DNA of 64,000 nt from Prochlorococcus marinus CUG1417 (lineage in GTDB: Bacteria; Cyanobacteriota; Cyanobacteriia; PCC-6307; Cyanobiaceae). A program made the position numbers and the translations under genes. The notes below the pieces were generated by a model, which saw only the letters and a list, made by a program, of their open reading frames with translations, did not search any database and was not told the origin of the DNA. The stretch is taken from assembly GCF_017695975.1 (NCBI RefSeq), contig NZ_JAAORN010000001.1:310001-374000 (forward strand), read 5' to 3'. Shown here piece by piece: positions 1 through 9,927 of this stretch (positions are counted from its first letter, which is position 1; every line of letters starts with the position of its first letter).

Positions 1-270
1 TCCATCTACGAAATTAATAATTGCTTCACTACTGAAATTAGTCTTTTCGCAAGCTCTTGATATACCGGTAAATAGTTTTTGTTTATCAAATAATTCTCTG
101 CTACCGTCTTTTTTTATAACTGAAACTGGCATTGATTCAACTCTTTCATAAGTTGTAAATCTAAAGCTGCAATTTAAGCACTCTCTTCTTCTTCGAACAC
201 TTTTACCACTATCAGCAGATCTTGATTCCAAAACTCTGCTATCTGTATTTTGACAGGTTGGGCACTGCAT
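1..270 (-). CDS. nrdR: NrdR transcriptional repressor, N-terminal 90 residues (cut by window edge)
   Basis: NrdR is the zinc-ribbon/ATP-cone repressor of ribonucleotide reductase genes. Read leftward from the ATG at 268-270, the protein starts [17 protein letters not shown]. It has the first zinc-ribbon CxxC (CPTC), a second pair in the RRRECLNC segment, then the FTTYERVE motif and the start of the ATP-cone domain ([14 protein letters not shown]). The C-terminal part lies outside the window. It is followed on the same strand by psbT and psbB, upstream in transcription order, with a hairpin between psbT and nrdR. Family identity is clear; only completeness is unknown. Confidence 0.93.
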   Translation of the reverse strand, partial: MQCPTCQNTDSRVLESRSADSGKSVRRRRECLNCSFRFTTYERVESMPVSVIKKDGSRELFDKQKLFTGISRACEKTNFSSEAIINFVDG

Positions 271-331
271 GTGGTGAAATAAGCTGCTCTTCAACTCCAA
301 TACTAGAGTAATATCTTAATTATGAAAAGTA

Positions 332-364
332 AAAAAAAACCTCTTGTTAAAGAGGTTTTTTTTT
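332..364. terminator. Rho-independent terminator after psbT
   Basis: An A-run, the stem AACCTCTT/AAGAGGTT with a short GTT loop, then a T-run. It is symmetrical, so it could work on either strand. It lies between the psbT stop and the nrdR start and probably ends the psbB-psbT transcript. Confidence 0.8.
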
Positions 365-370
365 CTAAGT

Positions 371-469
371 TCATTTTCTATCAAATTTAGGTGGATCTCT
401 AAAGGCGACAGCAAAGAATAATGTAACAACTGCGAGAGTGAGAATAAGAACGTAAGCGAAAGCTTCCAT
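371..469 (-). CDS. psbT: Photosystem II reaction center protein T (PsbT)
   Basis: This 32-residue protein starts [19 protein letters not shown] and ends RDPPKFDRK. It is one transmembrane helix with a short basic tail, exactly the PsbT pattern. PsbT is a low-molecular-weight subunit at the PSII dimer interface in the thylakoid membrane. It lies 23 bp downstream of psbB on the same strand, the usual cyanobacterial psbB-psbT order, and is followed by a terminator hairpin. Length and sequence are full for the family. Confidence 0.95.
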   Translation of the reverse strand: MEAFAYVLILTLAVVTLFFAVAFRDPPKFDRK

Positions 470-492
470 AAGATTAAGTAATAAAGTTTAGT

Positions 493-2016
493 TTAAACCC
501 TTCCTGGGATTCTTCTTGTGGTTTCATCACCAAGCTTCTTGAATAAACCAAATTCAACTTGGTCGCCAATCTCAGCATCAATACCAGCAAAGGAATTTCT
601 GTAAAGAGTTCTTGAAGCGTGCCACCAGTGGCCAAACAAGAATAGCAAGCCGAAACATAAATGAGCATATGTAAACCACGCTCTTGGTGAGCTTCGGAAT
701 ACACCGTCGGATTTATAAGTCTCTCTGTCAAACTTGAATGCTTCTCCAAGTTGAGCCTTTCTAGCTAATCTTTTGACTACTGCAGGATCAGTAAATGTTT
801 GACCATTAAGATCTCCACCATAGATAGTTGCAGTGATGCCAGTCTGTTCAAATGAATACTTTGCTTCAGCTCTTCTAAATGGAATATCTGCTCTTACATT
901 ACCTTCTTTGTCTTCAAGGATGACAGGAAAGTTTTCAAAGAAATTAGGTATTCTTCTAACTTCTAACTCGTTACCTTCTTTATCTTGAAAAGCAATATGA
1001 CCTTGCCACCCAGTTGGTAAACCATCACCATTAACGAGAGCTCCAACTCTGAATAGACCACCTTTTGCAGGGCTATTCCCAACATAATCGTAGAAGGCTA
1101 ATTTCTCCGGAATTGATGCATATGCCTCTTCTTTAGTGGCACCATCGTCGATAGCAGCTTGAACCCTTCTATTGATTTCAGTTTTGAAGTAGCCGGAATC
1201 CCATTGGTACCTGGTAGGACCAAATAATTCGACTGGGGTTGTTGCTGAACCGTACCACATTGTTCCTGAAACAACAAAAGAAACAAATAAAACAGCAGCT
1301 AGAGCGCTAGCTAGAACTCCTTCAAGACTTCCAAGTTTTAATGCTCTATAAAGTCTTTCTCCAGGTCTATTGGTAATGTGAAAAATACCCCCAATAATCC
1401 CCATAAGTCCAGCAGCAATATGATTAGCAACAATTCCTCCAGGGTTAAAGGGGTTAAATCCTTCCACTCCCCAAGAAGGTGCTACAGGCTCCACATGGCC
1501 AGTTAAACCATAAGGATCAGAAACCCAGATCCCAACGTTTGCGCAGTGAAAAGCACCAAAACCAAAGCATGTAAGTCCAGCTAGAAGGAGGTGAATTCCA
1601 AATATTCTTGGCAAATCAAGAGCAGGTTCACCAGTTCTTGAATCTTCCCATAGATCTAAATCCCAGTATGTCCAGTGCCAAATAGAAGCCAACATCAATA
1701 GTCCACTAAAAACTATGTGTGCTGCTGCAACACCTTCAAAACTCCAGAATCCAGGATCAACTCCTGTAGCACCCGTAATATCCCATCCGTTCCAACTACT
1801 TGTGATACCAAGTCTTGCCATGAAAGGCATAACGTACATTCCCTGTCTCCACATAGGATTGAGAACAGCATCAGAAGGATCAAAAATGGCTAATTCATAA
1901 AGAGCCATAGAACCGGCCCAGCCGGCTAATAATGCAGTATGCATAAGATGCACAGCGAGTAGTCGACCTGGGTCGTTAATAACTACCGTGTGAACTCGAT
2001 ACCAAGGCAATCCCAT
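493..2016 (-). CDS. psbB: Photosystem II CP47 chlorophyll-binding protein (PsbB)
   Basis: CP47 is the inner chlorophyll a antenna of photosystem II, with six membrane helices and a large lumenal loop between helices 5 and 6. The 507 residues match the family's usual length. The N-terminus [12 protein letters not shown], the histidines along the helices (for example [16 protein letters not shown]) and the C-terminal [13 protein letters not shown] are typical. The start ATG at 2014-2016 is fixed by this N-terminus. In Prochlorococcus the pigment would be divinyl chlorophyll. psbT follows on the same strand. The divergent ferredoxin starts 222 bp upstream, so the promoters of both share that gap. 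Confidence 0.98.
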   Translation of the reverse strand: MGLPWYRVHTVVINDPGRLLAVHLMHTALLAGWAGSMALYELAIFDPSDAVLNPMWRQGMYVMPFMARLGITSSWNGWDITGATGVDPGFWSFEGVAAAHIVFSGLLMLASIWHWTYWDLDLWEDSRTGEPALDLPRIFGIHLLLAGLTCFGFGAFHCANVGIWVSDPYGLTGHVEPVAPSWGVEGFNPFNPGGIVANHIAAGLMGIIGGIFHITNRPGERLYRALKLGSLEGVLASALAAVLFVSFVVSGTMWYGSATTPVELFGPTRYQWDSGYFKTEINRRVQAAIDDGATKEEAYASIPEKLAFYDYVGNSPAKGGLFRVGALVNGDGLPTGWQGHIAFQDKEGNELEVRRIPNFFENFPVILEDKEGNVRADIPFRRAEAKYSFEQTGITATIYGGDLNGQTFTDPAVVKRLARKAQLGEAFKFDRETYKSDGVFRSSPRAWFTYAHLCFGLLFLFGHWWHASRTLYRNSFAGIDAEIGDQVEFGLFKKLGDETTRRIPGRV

Positions 2017-2238
2017 CGGTTAATTTCTAGTAACTATGCTGAATAAACAGCTAAACATCACGATAGTAAGGGTTTTTTAGTCTTTGAGGGATTTTTGTAA
2101 ATAAATTAATTTTCTTGCAAAATTTGGGCAAATCAATTTGCAGGACTAAGTTTTCAAGGAATTTTTAGCTAAAAATTGTTAATATTTTGGTCACAATTCT
2201 CAAAGTAAAACGCCAAAATAAGAAAAATAACTAAAAAA

Positions 2239-2601
2239 ATGGCAACTATTAGATTTATCCGTGAGGATTTAGAAGTTCAATGCAACCCTGGTGAAAATTT
2301 AAGGGAACTTGTAATGAAAGAGAATTTACAGCTTTATGGATTAAAAGGTATTTTAGGAAATTGCGGAGGGGCAGGACAATGCAGTACTTGTTTTATTTCA
2401 GTTGAAGGTGGAAACAAAAATTCTTTGAGCCCTCTTACATCTGTTGAAGAAGAAAAACTCAAAAATAGGCCAGAAAATTGGCGACTTGCATGCCAAACTT
2501 TGATAAAATCTTCTTCAGTAATTTTAACAAAACCACAATCACCTCCCTCAAATTTGGAAGAACTAAAAAAAATTAGTGAAAATAAAAAATTACCTCGCTA
2601 A
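2239..2601 (+). CDS. 2Fe-2S ferredoxin-like protein
   Basis: This 120-residue soluble protein has a plant/adrenodoxin-type 2Fe-2S fold. Cluster cysteines appear in NCGGAGQCSTCFISVEGG (C-x5-C-x2-C, residues about 47-56), with the fourth in LACQTL near residue 94. The C-terminal tail is lysine- and proline-rich and longer than in PetF, and the overall sequence is not the main photosynthetic ferredoxin. Its redox partner is unknown. It lies divergent from psbB and just upstream of psbM, a conserved position in Prochlorococcus. Confidence 0.85.
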   Translation: MATIRFIREDLEVQCNPGENLRELVMKENLQLYGLKGILGNCGGAGQCSTCFISVEGGNKNSLSPLTSVEEEKLKNRPENWRLACQTLIKSSSVILTKPQSPPSNLEELKKISENKKLPR

Positions 2602-2705
2602 ATTGTTTAAGACTGTTAATCAGTTTATAAAATTTGTTTATTTTTCCACTTTATTCCAAGTTATATGTTTATAGTCTTATTACCTGATATAGAACTACTA
2701 ATTAC

Positions 2706-2858
2706 ATGGAAACAACTAATTTTGGATTCGTAGCTAGTCTTTTGTTTGTAGGAGTTCCAACAATATTCCTAATAGGTTTATTTATTTCTACTCAAGATGG
2801 CGAAAAATCAAGCTTCTACTCTGACTCTAGTAAAGGTAAGCTTGGGCCAAAACGCTAA
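2706..2858 (+). CDS. psbM: Photosystem II protein M (PsbM)
   Basis: 50 residues starting METTNFGFVASLLFVGVPT, followed by a single hydrophobic helix (IFLIGLFIST) and a polar tail ending GPKR. This matches marine picocyanobacterial PsbM, a one-helix subunit at the PSII monomer-monomer interface. It lies 104 bp after the ferredoxin gene and 11 bp before prmC. Confidence 0.93.
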   Translation: METTNFGFVASLLFVGVPTIFLIGLFISTQDGEKSSFYSDSSKGKLGPKR

Positions 2859-2869
2859 TTCTTCAATAA

Positions 2870-3739
2870 ATGCTTAGCATTTCTGCAGAAGAATTCTTAG
2901 TTTGGGAAAAAAAGCAACTTTCTAAAGGCGGTGATCAACAATCTTTTGATTTTTTACTTGATTGTATAGGCGGTATATCTACTAGTAACCAAAACTTTAT
3001 AAGTATAAATCCTGAGAGAAATCTATATTTAAAAAAAAACTTAGAGTTTTTAGAATCTATTTGGAACGAACATTTACTGAGTTCTTGCCCAATTCAATAT
3101 CTTTGTGGAATAACTTTTTGGAGGGACTTAAAATTAAAAGTTACAAACAAAGTACTCATTCCTAGACCAGAAACAGAACTCATAGTCGACATTGTCTTCG
3201 ATATATTTAAAAAGAAGACAGAAAAATTATTTTTTGCTGAATTAGGGACTGGATCAGGCGCTATTAGTATTGCTTTAGCATTGGCTTATCCATTTAGCGA
3301 TGTAGTAGCAACTGATATAGATCAAGAGGTATTAGAAGTAGCCACTAAAAATTATATAAATTCTTCTAAACAATCAAATTTGAAATTTTATTGTGGAAAT
3401 TGGTGGTCACCTCTTGAAATGTTTAAAGGAAAATTAGACATCGCAATTTCAAACCCGCCATATATTCCTCAAGATACTTATGAAAAATTACCCAAAGAAG
3501 TTAAAAATTTCGAACCTAAAGTTGCTTTATTAGGGGGCGAAGATGGTTTAAAACATATCAAGGAAATAACACAAAAAGCACCATTATTTTTAAAAGAGAA
3601 GGGGTGGCTAATCTTAGAGAATCATTTTGATCAAGGTGAAAAAGTAAAACAACTACTGATTAACAATAAATTTACATCAATAAAAATTGTGAAAGATCTT
3701 TCAGGTATTGGTAGGTTTACCATTGGAAGATATAAATAA
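2870..3739 (+). CDS. prmC: Peptide chain release factor N5-glutamine methyltransferase (PrmC/HemK)
   Basis: PrmC methylates the glutamine of the GGQ motif of release factors RF1 and RF2, using S-adenosylmethionine. The 289-residue protein has an N-terminal helical domain (about residues 1-95), the linker LIPRPETE (97-103), the SAM-binding ELGTGSGA (124-131) and the catalytic NPPYIP (195-200). The start ATG at 2870 lies 11 bp after psbM. The Sua5/YrdC gene follows 19 bp downstream, so two translation-related enzymes sit together. Full length, no oddities. Confidence 0.95.
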   Translation: MLSISAEEFLVWEKKQLSKGGDQQSFDFLLDCIGGISTSNQNFISINPERNLYLKKNLEFLESIWNEHLLSSCPIQYLCGITFWRDLKLKVTNKVLIPRPETELIVDIVFDIFKKKTEKLFFAELGTGSGAISIALALAYPFSDVVATDIDQEVLEVATKNYINSSKQSNLKFYCGNWWSPLEMFKGKLDIAISNPPYIPQDTYEKLPKEVKNFEPKVALLGGEDGLKHIKEITQKAPLFLKEKGWLILENHFDQGEKVKQLLINNKFTSIKIVKDLSGIGRFTIGRYK

Positions 3740-3758
3740 ATTGTTGATAACAATTTAA

Positions 3759-4340
3759 ATGAATTTTGTAGACTGCAAAACCGCCTTGAAGACTCTTAAA
3801 AGTGGTTTACCTATAATTTTCCCAACTGACACATTACCTGCAATTGGATGTTTGCCAAAATTTTCAAATACTATTTATAAATTTAAAAAAAGAGATAGAG
3901 ACAAACCCTTAATTCTTATGGGATCAGAACACAAACAATTAATCGATTATGTCCACGAATCAGCTAAAGAAGATTACGAAAATATAGCTTCAAAATATTG
4001 GCCTGGAGCTCTGACAATGGTTATTCCTGCTTCAGAAAAGCAGACTACAATCCTTACAAGCAATGATTTTACTCTTGGGTTGAGGATTCCAAATTCATAT
4101 CTGGCTAAATCTCTAATGAGAGAAACAGGCCCATTGTTAACTTCAAGTGCAAATATTTCAGGTTTTAAAGGATCAATTACAGTTGAAGGTATTGCTCTAG
4201 ACTTCCCTTCTGTAAAAATATTGGGCCCTATCCCATGGGAAAAGTCAAGTGGAAAAGCTAGTACTATTATATTTTGGAAGAAAAGTGGAGATTGGAGGCT
4301 GATTAGAGAAGGAGAAGTATTAGTTAGGGAATTGCATTAA
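3759..4340 (+). CDS. tsaC: Sua5/YciO/YrdC family threonylcarbamoyl-AMP synthase
   Basis: This family makes threonylcarbamoyl-AMP from threonine, bicarbonate and ATP, the first step of the t6A37 modification of ANN-decoding tRNAs. The 193 residues form one YrdC domain. The FPTDTLPAIGC motif (about residues 21-31), the KxRxxDKPL segment (KKRDRDKPLIL), and PGALTMVIP, LGLRIPNS and LLTSSANISG are all present. It follows prmC by 19 bp and shares its last base with the next small membrane gene (TAATG). No C-terminal Sua5 domain, so it is the short TsaC-like form. Confidence 0.9.
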   Translation: MNFVDCKTALKTLKSGLPIIFPTDTLPAIGCLPKFSNTIYKFKKRDRDKPLILMGSEHKQLIDYVHESAKEDYENIASKYWPGALTMVIPASEKQTTILTSNDFTLGLRIPNSYLAKSLMRETGPLLTSSANISGFKGSITVEGIALDFPSVKILGPIPWEKSSGKASTIIFWKKSGDWRLIREGEVLVRELH

Positions 4341-4507
4341 TGTTTTTATTATTATTTTTTGTTTTATTAATTCAATTTTTTACTTATTGGATATTTGAAC
4401 CCCTCGCATCTTTTTTAGAGTATGTTCTCGAAATAAAAATTTTTCCTAGCATTGCTCTAATAGGTTTAATCTTTTTATTTTCAGCGAAGAATATTAAACA
4501 GAATTAA
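4340..4507 (+). CDS. Small membrane protein, unknown function
   Basis: 55 residues with two hydrophobic segments (MFLLLFFVLLIQFFTYWIF and IFPSIALIGLIFLF), separated by an acidic stretch with EPLASFLEYV. Its ATG overlaps the stop of the YrdC gene by one base (TAATG), which suggests translational coupling. I do not recognise a family. The coupling and clear membrane topology support a real gene. Confidence 0.6.
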   Translation: MFLLLFFVLLIQFFTYWIFEPLASFLEYVLEIKIFPSIALIGLIFLFSAKNIKQN

Positions 4508-4518
4508 TAAAATCAAAA

Positions 4519-4590
4519 TGCCGGCTAACAGATTTGAACTGATGACCTTCGCTTTACAAAAGCGCTGCTCTACCGCTGAGCTAAGCCGGC
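4519..4590 (-). tRNA. tRNA-Thr (anticodon UGU)
   Basis: Minus-strand cloverleaf of 72 nt. Acceptor GCCGGCT pairs with AGCCGGC, discriminator A. The D arm is TTAGCTCAGCGGTAGAGC, the anticodon loop TTTGTAA (anticodon TGT) and the T arm has GTTCAAATC. CCA is not encoded. It lies between two convergent gene groups. Confidence 0.95.
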
Positions 4591-4655
4591 AATCTCTTCA
4601 TCTTACAATTAGAAAGGGTCAATTATTAGTATTTTTTTAGCTTTTTTTAAATTTA

Positions 4656-4982
4656 TTACTTTTTGATATCTTTATTAGCTTTATCGGTTTTTTTGAATTT
4701 TATTTCTCCTGAAATTGTTCTTTTGATTGGTAAATTGGCAACTAATGCAGTCATTCTATCCTCAGTCTCTAAACTTACTGCAACCTCTTCAAAATCAATT
4801 TCAACATATTTAGCAACAACATCGAGTATTTCTTTCCTCATTTTATCTAAAAGATCAGTTGTTAACGAACTCATATCAACTCTGTCATGAGCAAGTACAA
4901 GTTGTAATCTTTCTCTAGCTGTATTTGCACTAGACGTTTCTCTGCCTAGTAATTTATTTATAAGATCTCTGAGAGTCATCAT
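4656..4982 (-). CDS. minE: Cell division topological specificity factor MinE
   Basis: MinE stimulates the MinD ATPase and confines MinCD inhibition to the cell poles so that FtsZ assembles at midcell. The 108-residue protein has the N-terminal membrane/MinD-contact region ([15 protein letters not shown], about residues 20-34), then the topological specificity domain with [13 protein letters not shown]. The charged tail is lysine-rich. It starts 1 bp after the minD stop in a min operon running minC, minD, minE on the minus strand. Confidence 0.95.
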   Translation of the reverse strand: MMTLRDLINKLLGRETSSANTARERLQLVLAHDRVDMSSLTTDLLDKMRKEILDVVAKYVEIDFEEVAVSLETEDRMTALVANLPIKRTISGEIKFKKTDKANKDIKK

Positions 4983-4983
4983 T

Positions 4984-5799
4984 TTAAAAAACCTTTGTTT
5001 GCATTAATCTCATGAATTTATCTTTAAGACTTTTGCCTTCTTTTTTTGGATCGATAATTGGTACATCTTTATTCGTAAGTCTTTGAGAAACATTCAAATA
5101 ACATTTTTTTGCGGGAGATCTACCATCTGAAAGTGTCAGTGGCTCTCCTCTATTTGTACTTATTATTACCTGTTCATCTTCTAAAACAATACCTAACAAA
5201 GGCAAAGAAAGAATCCCTTGAACATCTTCGATAGATAACATTTCTTGACTTGCCATCATGTTAGGGCGGACTCTATTAATTACAAGTTGGATAGGCTCAA
5301 TATCTGAAGTATTAAGAATCCCTATTACTCTATCGGCGTCGCGTACTGCAGATAATTCTGGGTTAGTAACAACAATAGCCTCTTTACAAGCTGCAAGAGC
5401 ATTCTTGAAGCCATCTTCTACACCAGCAGGGCAATCTACTAAGACAAAATCAAAGTTCTCACTAAGGAGCTCACTAATCTTTTTCATATCTTCGGGCTTC
5501 ATCCAATCCAACATTCTTGGATCTCCAGCAGGTAGAAGAGCAAGATTAGGTTCCTTTTTATGTCTAACCAATGCTTGGTCAAGACGACAATTCTTGTCTA
5601 GGACATCTTGAGCCGTATAAATGATGCGATTTTCTAATCCTAGAAGAAGATCTAAATTTCTTAAGCCAAAATCAGCATCTAATACAGCAGTTGTTGCCCC
5701 ACTATTAGCAAGTGCTATGCCAAGGTTTGCGGTTAAAGTTGTTTTGCCAACTCCACCTTTGCCTGAGCAAATTAATATTGTTCGAGTACTCTTCCCCAC
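4984..5799 (-). CDS. minD: Septum site-determining ATPase MinD
   Basis: MinD is a membrane-cycling ParA-type ATPase that recruits MinC to the membrane. The 271-residue protein has the deviant Walker A KGGVGKTT (residues 14-21, with signature Lys14), [15 protein letters not shown], and Walker B-like [14 protein letters not shown]. The C-terminal amphipathic helix ([11 protein letters not shown]) serves as membrane anchor. It is full length, follows minC after 111 bp and nearly abuts minE. Confidence 0.97.
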   Translation of the reverse strand: MGKSTRTILICSGKGGVGKTTLTANLGIALANSGATTAVLDADFGLRNLDLLLGLENRIIYTAQDVLDKNCRLDQALVRHKKEPNLALLPAGDPRMLDWMKPEDMKKISELLSENFDFVLVDCPAGVEDGFKNALAACKEAIVVTNPELSAVRDADRVIGILNTSDIEPIQLVINRVRPNMMASQEMLSIEDVQGILSLPLLGIVLEDEQVIISTNRGEPLTLSDGRSPAKKCYLNVSQRLTNKDVPIIDPKKEGKSLKDKFMRLMQTKVF

Positions 5800-5910
5800 G
5801 ATTTTAAAGATTTTCCAAATAATAAAGCCACTTGCAGAAAGTTAAATATTTTAAAGATTAAGTAATTCTTAAATTTATCTAGTTTGAATTAATTTATTGC
5901 AAATGATTGA

Positions 5911-6573
5911 TTAATTTTTACTTTCGATTATATGTGGTTTGATAATTATCGTTTGTTTATCTATTACCGCAATTTCTGGATAATAATTTTTAGGCTTATC
6001 CTTTGGTCCAATAGCTATTACATCTGCAATTCTTAACTGTAAAGGGTTTAGATAAAGTGATGCAATAGAGGCATTTTTATTACCACTTTTTCCTGCGAAT
6101 GCGATCCCTAGCAATTTGCCCCAAACGTAAATATTTTTCTTAGCGGAAACTATCGCTCCTGGATTAACGTCTCCAATAATACATAGGTTTCCATTTGAAG
6201 ATATTCTTTCACCCGATCGTACTGTTCCTTTGTGAAGAATATCGTCCTTCTTTTTTGAATTAAATAATAGTAACTTATTTTTAATCTCTTGCTCTTTAAT
6301 AAAAACAGAATCTATTTTTAAATACTTTCCACTTAAAACTGTATCTCTATTATTTGAGTAAATGCATAAGGAACAAATATTAATTTTGTCAAAATGATTT
6401 TTTAATTTCGATAATTGATGAGAATTAATTGACTCGTTGACTGTGAAAATTTTTATTTCTAAAGGCCCCTTAATGGAAGAAAATTTTTTGAAAGTTTCAT
6501 GGATATTATCTAAATCTAACAAAGAAAAAATTTCAGAATTTTTAGTTTTAGTGTTAATTAAAACGATTTCCAT
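5911..6573 (-). CDS. minC: Septum site-determining protein MinC
   Basis: MinC inhibits FtsZ polymerisation and is delivered by MinD. The 220-residue protein has a poorly conserved N-terminal part and a typical C-terminal beta-helix domain (about residues 115-215). That domain has TVRSGERISSNGNLCIIGDV, PGAIVSAKKNIYVWGKL and the MinD-binding region near AFAGKSGNKNASI. It comes first in the minC-minD-minE set. An HD-domain gene lies 10 bp upstream, so all four may share a transcript. Confidence 0.92.
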   Translation of the reverse strand: MEIVLINTKTKNSEIFSLLDLDNIHETFKKFSSIKGPLEIKIFTVNESINSHQLSKLKNHFDKINICSLCIYSNNRDTVLSGKYLKIDSVFIKEQEIKNKLLLFNSKKKDDILHKGTVRSGERISSNGNLCIIGDVNPGAIVSAKKNIYVWGKLLGIAFAGKSGNKNASIASLYLNPLQLRIADVIAIGPKDKPKNYYPEIAVIDKQTIIIKPHIIESKN

Positions 6574-6583
6574 TGAATTAAAT

Positions 6584-7864
6584 CTAGGAATTGTTTTTTA
6601 TAAATGAAATTTCATTTTTAATTTCATTTTTGAAAGCGCCTGGATAAATAATAAAAGAGCTTTCCTCGGATCTCATTAAAGTTTTTATTAATCCAGAACT
6701 ATTTTCTAATGCGCTTTGGTAAGTGCCGTCCCATATTTTTAGTGCATTTTTAGATTCAAAACCTTTAAAAGACCTTTCCTTAATTCCGCAAAATATTTCT
6801 GAATCATAACCATTCTTTTCACATAATTTTGTGGCATATGCAAGGATTTTTAATCTATTTATCTTACTTAAAAAACTTATGTCTGATGCTTTTAATAAAT
6901 CTCTGTCAATAAACATTTTGCATAGTGTAGAAAGTGGCTCAAAAGATTCATCTTTCCATCTAATCAAATGATAATAAAAGGTTATATCATCATTTCTTAT
7001 GAAATCATCAAAATCAATCTTTGAAGGTGAAAAAATCCATTTATATAGATGATTATCTAACCAAATTTTCTTTTCGTAATTATGTTTTATTGTATGAAAT
7101 ATTTTTTCCAGAATCCATGTTGATATTTCATTTATCCTGTGATTGTAGATTGTTCTATACATCAAGTTTCTTAGTACAAGGAAATGCTCAATAGCGATTA
7201 CTCCTTTTGGTTTTATTCCGATACTCCCATCAGGTGAAAAGGTAAGAGCTGAAATTATTCTCTCTAAATCTACTAAGCCATAATTAGTACCTGTGTTGTA
7301 ACTATCGCGTAAAAGATAATCGAGACGATCGCAATCTATCTCACTACTTATTAGTGTTTTTAAAGGTTTTGAAAATAGTTGTTTTGATTGAAATAATTCA
7401 CCAATTTTTTTCGGTAATTCGTTGTCATACTTTTTCAGGACTGAATTTATTGGAGAATAATTCATAACCAAGTTTTCAGACCATTTTTCATGATCATGCT
7501 TGAATATTTTTTCACTAGTATGGCTTAAAGGTCCATGACCTAAATCATGTAGTAGAGCTGCTCCATAAAGAACAAATTGATTTTCACAAAATGAAGATTT
7601 ACTTTCAATTAATCTCTTATAAATTTTTCTAGCTATACAAAAAACACCAATTGAGTGAGTAAATCTACTCGATTCTGCACCATGAAAAAGTAATGAAGCC
7701 GCTCCTAATTGTTTTATTCTTCTTAGTCTTTGGAAAGCAACTGTATCAATTAATTCCATAATCATTAATTCTTCAGGCTTTCCTGCATCAAATACTATTT
7801 CTTTATGAATTGGGTCATGAAAAATTCTTTTAATATTCATATTTTTAAGATTTTTTATTTTCAA
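6584..7864 (-). CDS. HD-domain phosphohydrolase (SAMHD1/YwfO-like)
   Basis: This 426-residue protein belongs to the COG1078-type HD family, related to dNTP triphosphohydrolases and SAMHD1. Visible features are IHKEIVFD near the N-terminus, FQRLRRIKQLG, RFTHSIGVF (first metal-site His), LLHDLGHGPLSH (the HD pair and downstream His, about residues 109-120) and SSEIDCDRLDYLLRDSY (metal-binding Asp). The true substrate is unknown: dNTPs are the usual proposal for the family. It lies between ctpA (12 bp) and minC (10 bp) on the same strand. Confidence 0.88.
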   Translation of the reverse strand: MKIKNLKNMNIKRIFHDPIHKEIVFDAGKPEELMIMELIDTVAFQRLRRIKQLGAASLLFHGAESSRFTHSIGVFCIARKIYKRLIESKSSFCENQFVLYGAALLHDLGHGPLSHTSEKIFKHDHEKWSENLVMNYSPINSVLKKYDNELPKKIGELFQSKQLFSKPLKTLISSEIDCDRLDYLLRDSYNTGTNYGLVDLERIISALTFSPDGSIGIKPKGVIAIEHFLVLRNLMYRTIYNHRINEISTWILEKIFHTIKHNYEKKIWLDNHLYKWIFSPSKIDFDDFIRNDDITFYYHLIRWKDESFEPLSTLCKMFIDRDLLKASDISFLSKINRLKILAYATKLCEKNGYDSEIFCGIKERSFKGFESKNALKIWDGTYQSALENSSGLIKTLMRSEESSFIIYPGAFKNEIKNEISFIKNNS

Positions 7865-7876
7865 TCTTTAGCCATT

Positions 7877-9166
7877 TCAAGATTTTATTCCTTCATTATT
7901 TAGATCAATAGTCTGAACTGAAACTTCTTCTTTTTCTAGAAGAGATCCCAGAAATAATTCTGCATTCCTTACCCATTTATCATCAGTACTTCCATATTCA
8001 CTTGCATCCGGGAGATCAAGTAATTTGTCAGGAGTCATACCTTGGCCTTGAATATTATTACCTTTGGGGGTTAAGTAACTAGCCACTGTTACAGCAATAC
8101 CACTGTCTTCTCCCAAACTTTTTAGCGATTGAATTAAACCTTTCCCATAAGTTTGTTCTCCCATGAGAATTGATCTCTCATTATCTTGTAAAGAACCAGC
8201 AAGTATTTCACTTGCACTTGCAGTACCTTTGTTTACTAAAGTCACCATTGGTCCATCAAAAGATGTCTCTTTTTGAGAAATAATTGCATCTTTGATTCCA
8301 TTTCTGTCTTTTGTCTCGACCACAGGTTTTTCACTCAATAATGAGTCTGCAACTGCTATACCTGAGCTTACTAGTCCCCCTGAATTATTTCTAAGATCCA
8401 AGATTAAGCCCTCAACCTCTTTCTCTTTTAACTCTTGAAGAGCTTCTTCAACTTTTTTTGGTACGCTCTCGCTAAATTGAGTTATTCTCAAATATCCTAT
8501 TGTGTGAGAGTCGTCTCTTAATCTTTTTGTTCTTACAGGTCTCAGGTCTACTGGTCTTCTCTCTAAATCAACTTCTTTAATTTCTCCTGATTCCGAAGAA
8601 ATTTCAACTAAAACTTTGGTCCCTGATTCACCTCTTAATTTAGAGGCAGTATTCGCAAGTCCTAATTCTTCTGATGAAATTCCATCCACTTTTTCTATTA
8701 AACTCCCACTTGTTATTCCAGCTTCTTCCGCTGGTGAACCGCCAAGAGTAGATACAACTTTTATTTTATTACTATCTTCATCTTCTCCTAATTGAAGCCC
8801 AACGCCATTAATCTCACTACCAAAATTACTCGATTTCAAGAGTTCATAATCTTTTGGGCGTAAAACTCTTGTAAAAGGATCATCTAGAGGTCTCAACATA
8901 TCTTCAATTGCAGAATAAGCTTCTTCACTTGTTTCAATTTGTTTCTGTAATGTTTTTTGCCTAATTCTTTTCCATTGGATTTCATCAAACTTTTCTGGGT
9001 CATAAAAACCCTCATTAACTAATGTCCAGGCATCAAGTACTAATTGCTTGCTATCACTGAGAGCATCCACTTTTTCAATGAATAAAAAGTTTGTACAAAA
9101 AACACTGATCATTAATACAACAATCAATATTTTAAATGTTAAAAGTTTGTTAAAAGATGAATTCAT
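7877..9166 (-). CDS. ctpA: Carboxyl-terminal processing protease CtpA-like (S41 peptidase)
   Basis: S41 serine protease, exported to the lumen or periplasm. CtpA proteins trim the D1 precursor C-terminus of photosystem II; which paralog this is cannot be fixed from sequence alone. I start at ATG 9166 (MNSSFNKLLTF), giving 429 residues; a TTG at 9187 would add seven. An N-terminal hydrophobic signal helix leads into a helical region, then a PDZ domain (about 100-190, NGVGLQLG to IEKVDG). The protease core has GLILDLRNNSGG, the nucleophile segment GTASASEILAG (Ser) and YGKGLIQS (Lys). It is divergent from petB. Confidence 0.92.
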   Translation of the reverse strand: MNSSFNKLLTFKILIVVLMISVFCTNFLFIEKVDALSDSKQLVLDAWTLVNEGFYDPEKFDEIQWKRIRQKTLQKQIETSEEAYSAIEDMLRPLDDPFTRVLRPKDYELLKSSNFGSEINGVGLQLGEDEDSNKIKVVSTLGGSPAEEAGITSGSLIEKVDGISSEELGLANTASKLRGESGTKVLVEISSESGEIKEVDLERRPVDLRPVRTKRLRDDSHTIGYLRITQFSESVPKKVEEALQELKEKEVEGLILDLRNNSGGLVSSGIAVADSLLSEKPVVETKDRNGIKDAIISQKETSFDGPMVTLVNKGTASASEILAGSLQDNERSILMGEQTYGKGLIQSLKSLGEDSGIAVTVASYLTPKGNNIQGQGMTPDKLLDLPDASEYGSTDDKWVRNAELFLGSLLEKEEVSVQTIDLNNEGIKS

Positions 9167-9237
9167 TGGGTTAAGTGTTAACACCAAGTATAAGAATTTT
9201 AAGTAAGCTCTTTATATCAAAGCTAATTTTTTTTTGG

Positions 9238-9894
9238 ATGGCGAATTCTTCATCTGTTTATGATTGGTTTCAAGAAAGGCTTGAAATCCAAGACATAACT
9301 GACGACGTAACTTCCAAGTACGTACCCCCACACGTAAATATATTTTATTGTTTAGGAGGCATAACTTTAGTATGCTTCCTAATTCAATTTGCAACAGGTT
9401 TTGCAATGACTTTTTACTATAAGCCAACAGTCACACAAGCTTATAGTTCAGTAAGTTATTTAATGACCGATGTAAGTTTTGGATGGTTAATAAGATCTGT
9501 GCATAGATGGAGTGCATCAATGATGGTTTTAATGTTAATCCTTCATGTCTTTAGAGTGTATTTAACCGGTGGTTTTAAAAGGCCAAGAGAACTTACTTGG
9601 GTAACAGGCGTCGTAATGGCAGTAATAACTGTTGCTTTTGGTGTTACAGGATATTCTTTACCTTGGGATCAAGTTGGTTATTGGGCAGTCAAAATTGTTT
9701 CAGGCGTTCCTGCAGCAATTCCGGTAATCGGCGATTTTATGGTTGAACTACTCAGAGGAGGAGAAAGCGTTGGGCAATCTACTCTTACAAGATTCTACAG
9801 TCTTCATACTTTCGTTTTGCCATGGTCATTAGCAGTATTTATGTTGATGCACTTTTTAATGATTCGTAAACAGGGTATTTCAGGGCCTTTATAA
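9238..9894 (+). CDS. petB: Cytochrome b6 (PetB)
   Basis: Cytochrome b6 is the di-heme, four-helix core of the cytochrome b6f complex, which carries electrons from plastoquinol toward plastocyanin. From ATG 9238 ([18 protein letters not shown]) it is 218 residues, the family's exact length. The frame is open 63 bp further upstream, but a longer protein would not match the family. Heme-ligand histidines are in [17 protein letters not shown] and in [18 protein letters not shown]. The cysteine that binds heme c is in [12 protein letters not shown]. petD follows after 33 bp, forming the petBD operon. Confidence 0.98.
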   Translation: MANSSSVYDWFQERLEIQDITDDVTSKYVPPHVNIFYCLGGITLVCFLIQFATGFAMTFYYKPTVTQAYSSVSYLMTDVSFGWLIRSVHRWSASMMVLMLILHVFRVYLTGGFKRPRELTWVTGVVMAVITVAFGVTGYSLPWDQVGYWAVKIVSGVPAAIPVIGDFMVELLRGGESVGQSTLTRFYSLHTFVLPWSLAVFMLMHFLMIRKQGISGPL

Positions 9895-9927
9895 ACTCCT
9901 ATACTTAAACAATTAACAGAGTTCTAC

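Noticed and set aside
5621-5845. Plus-strand frame opposite minD
   Set aside because: Antisense shadow of a well-supported gene.
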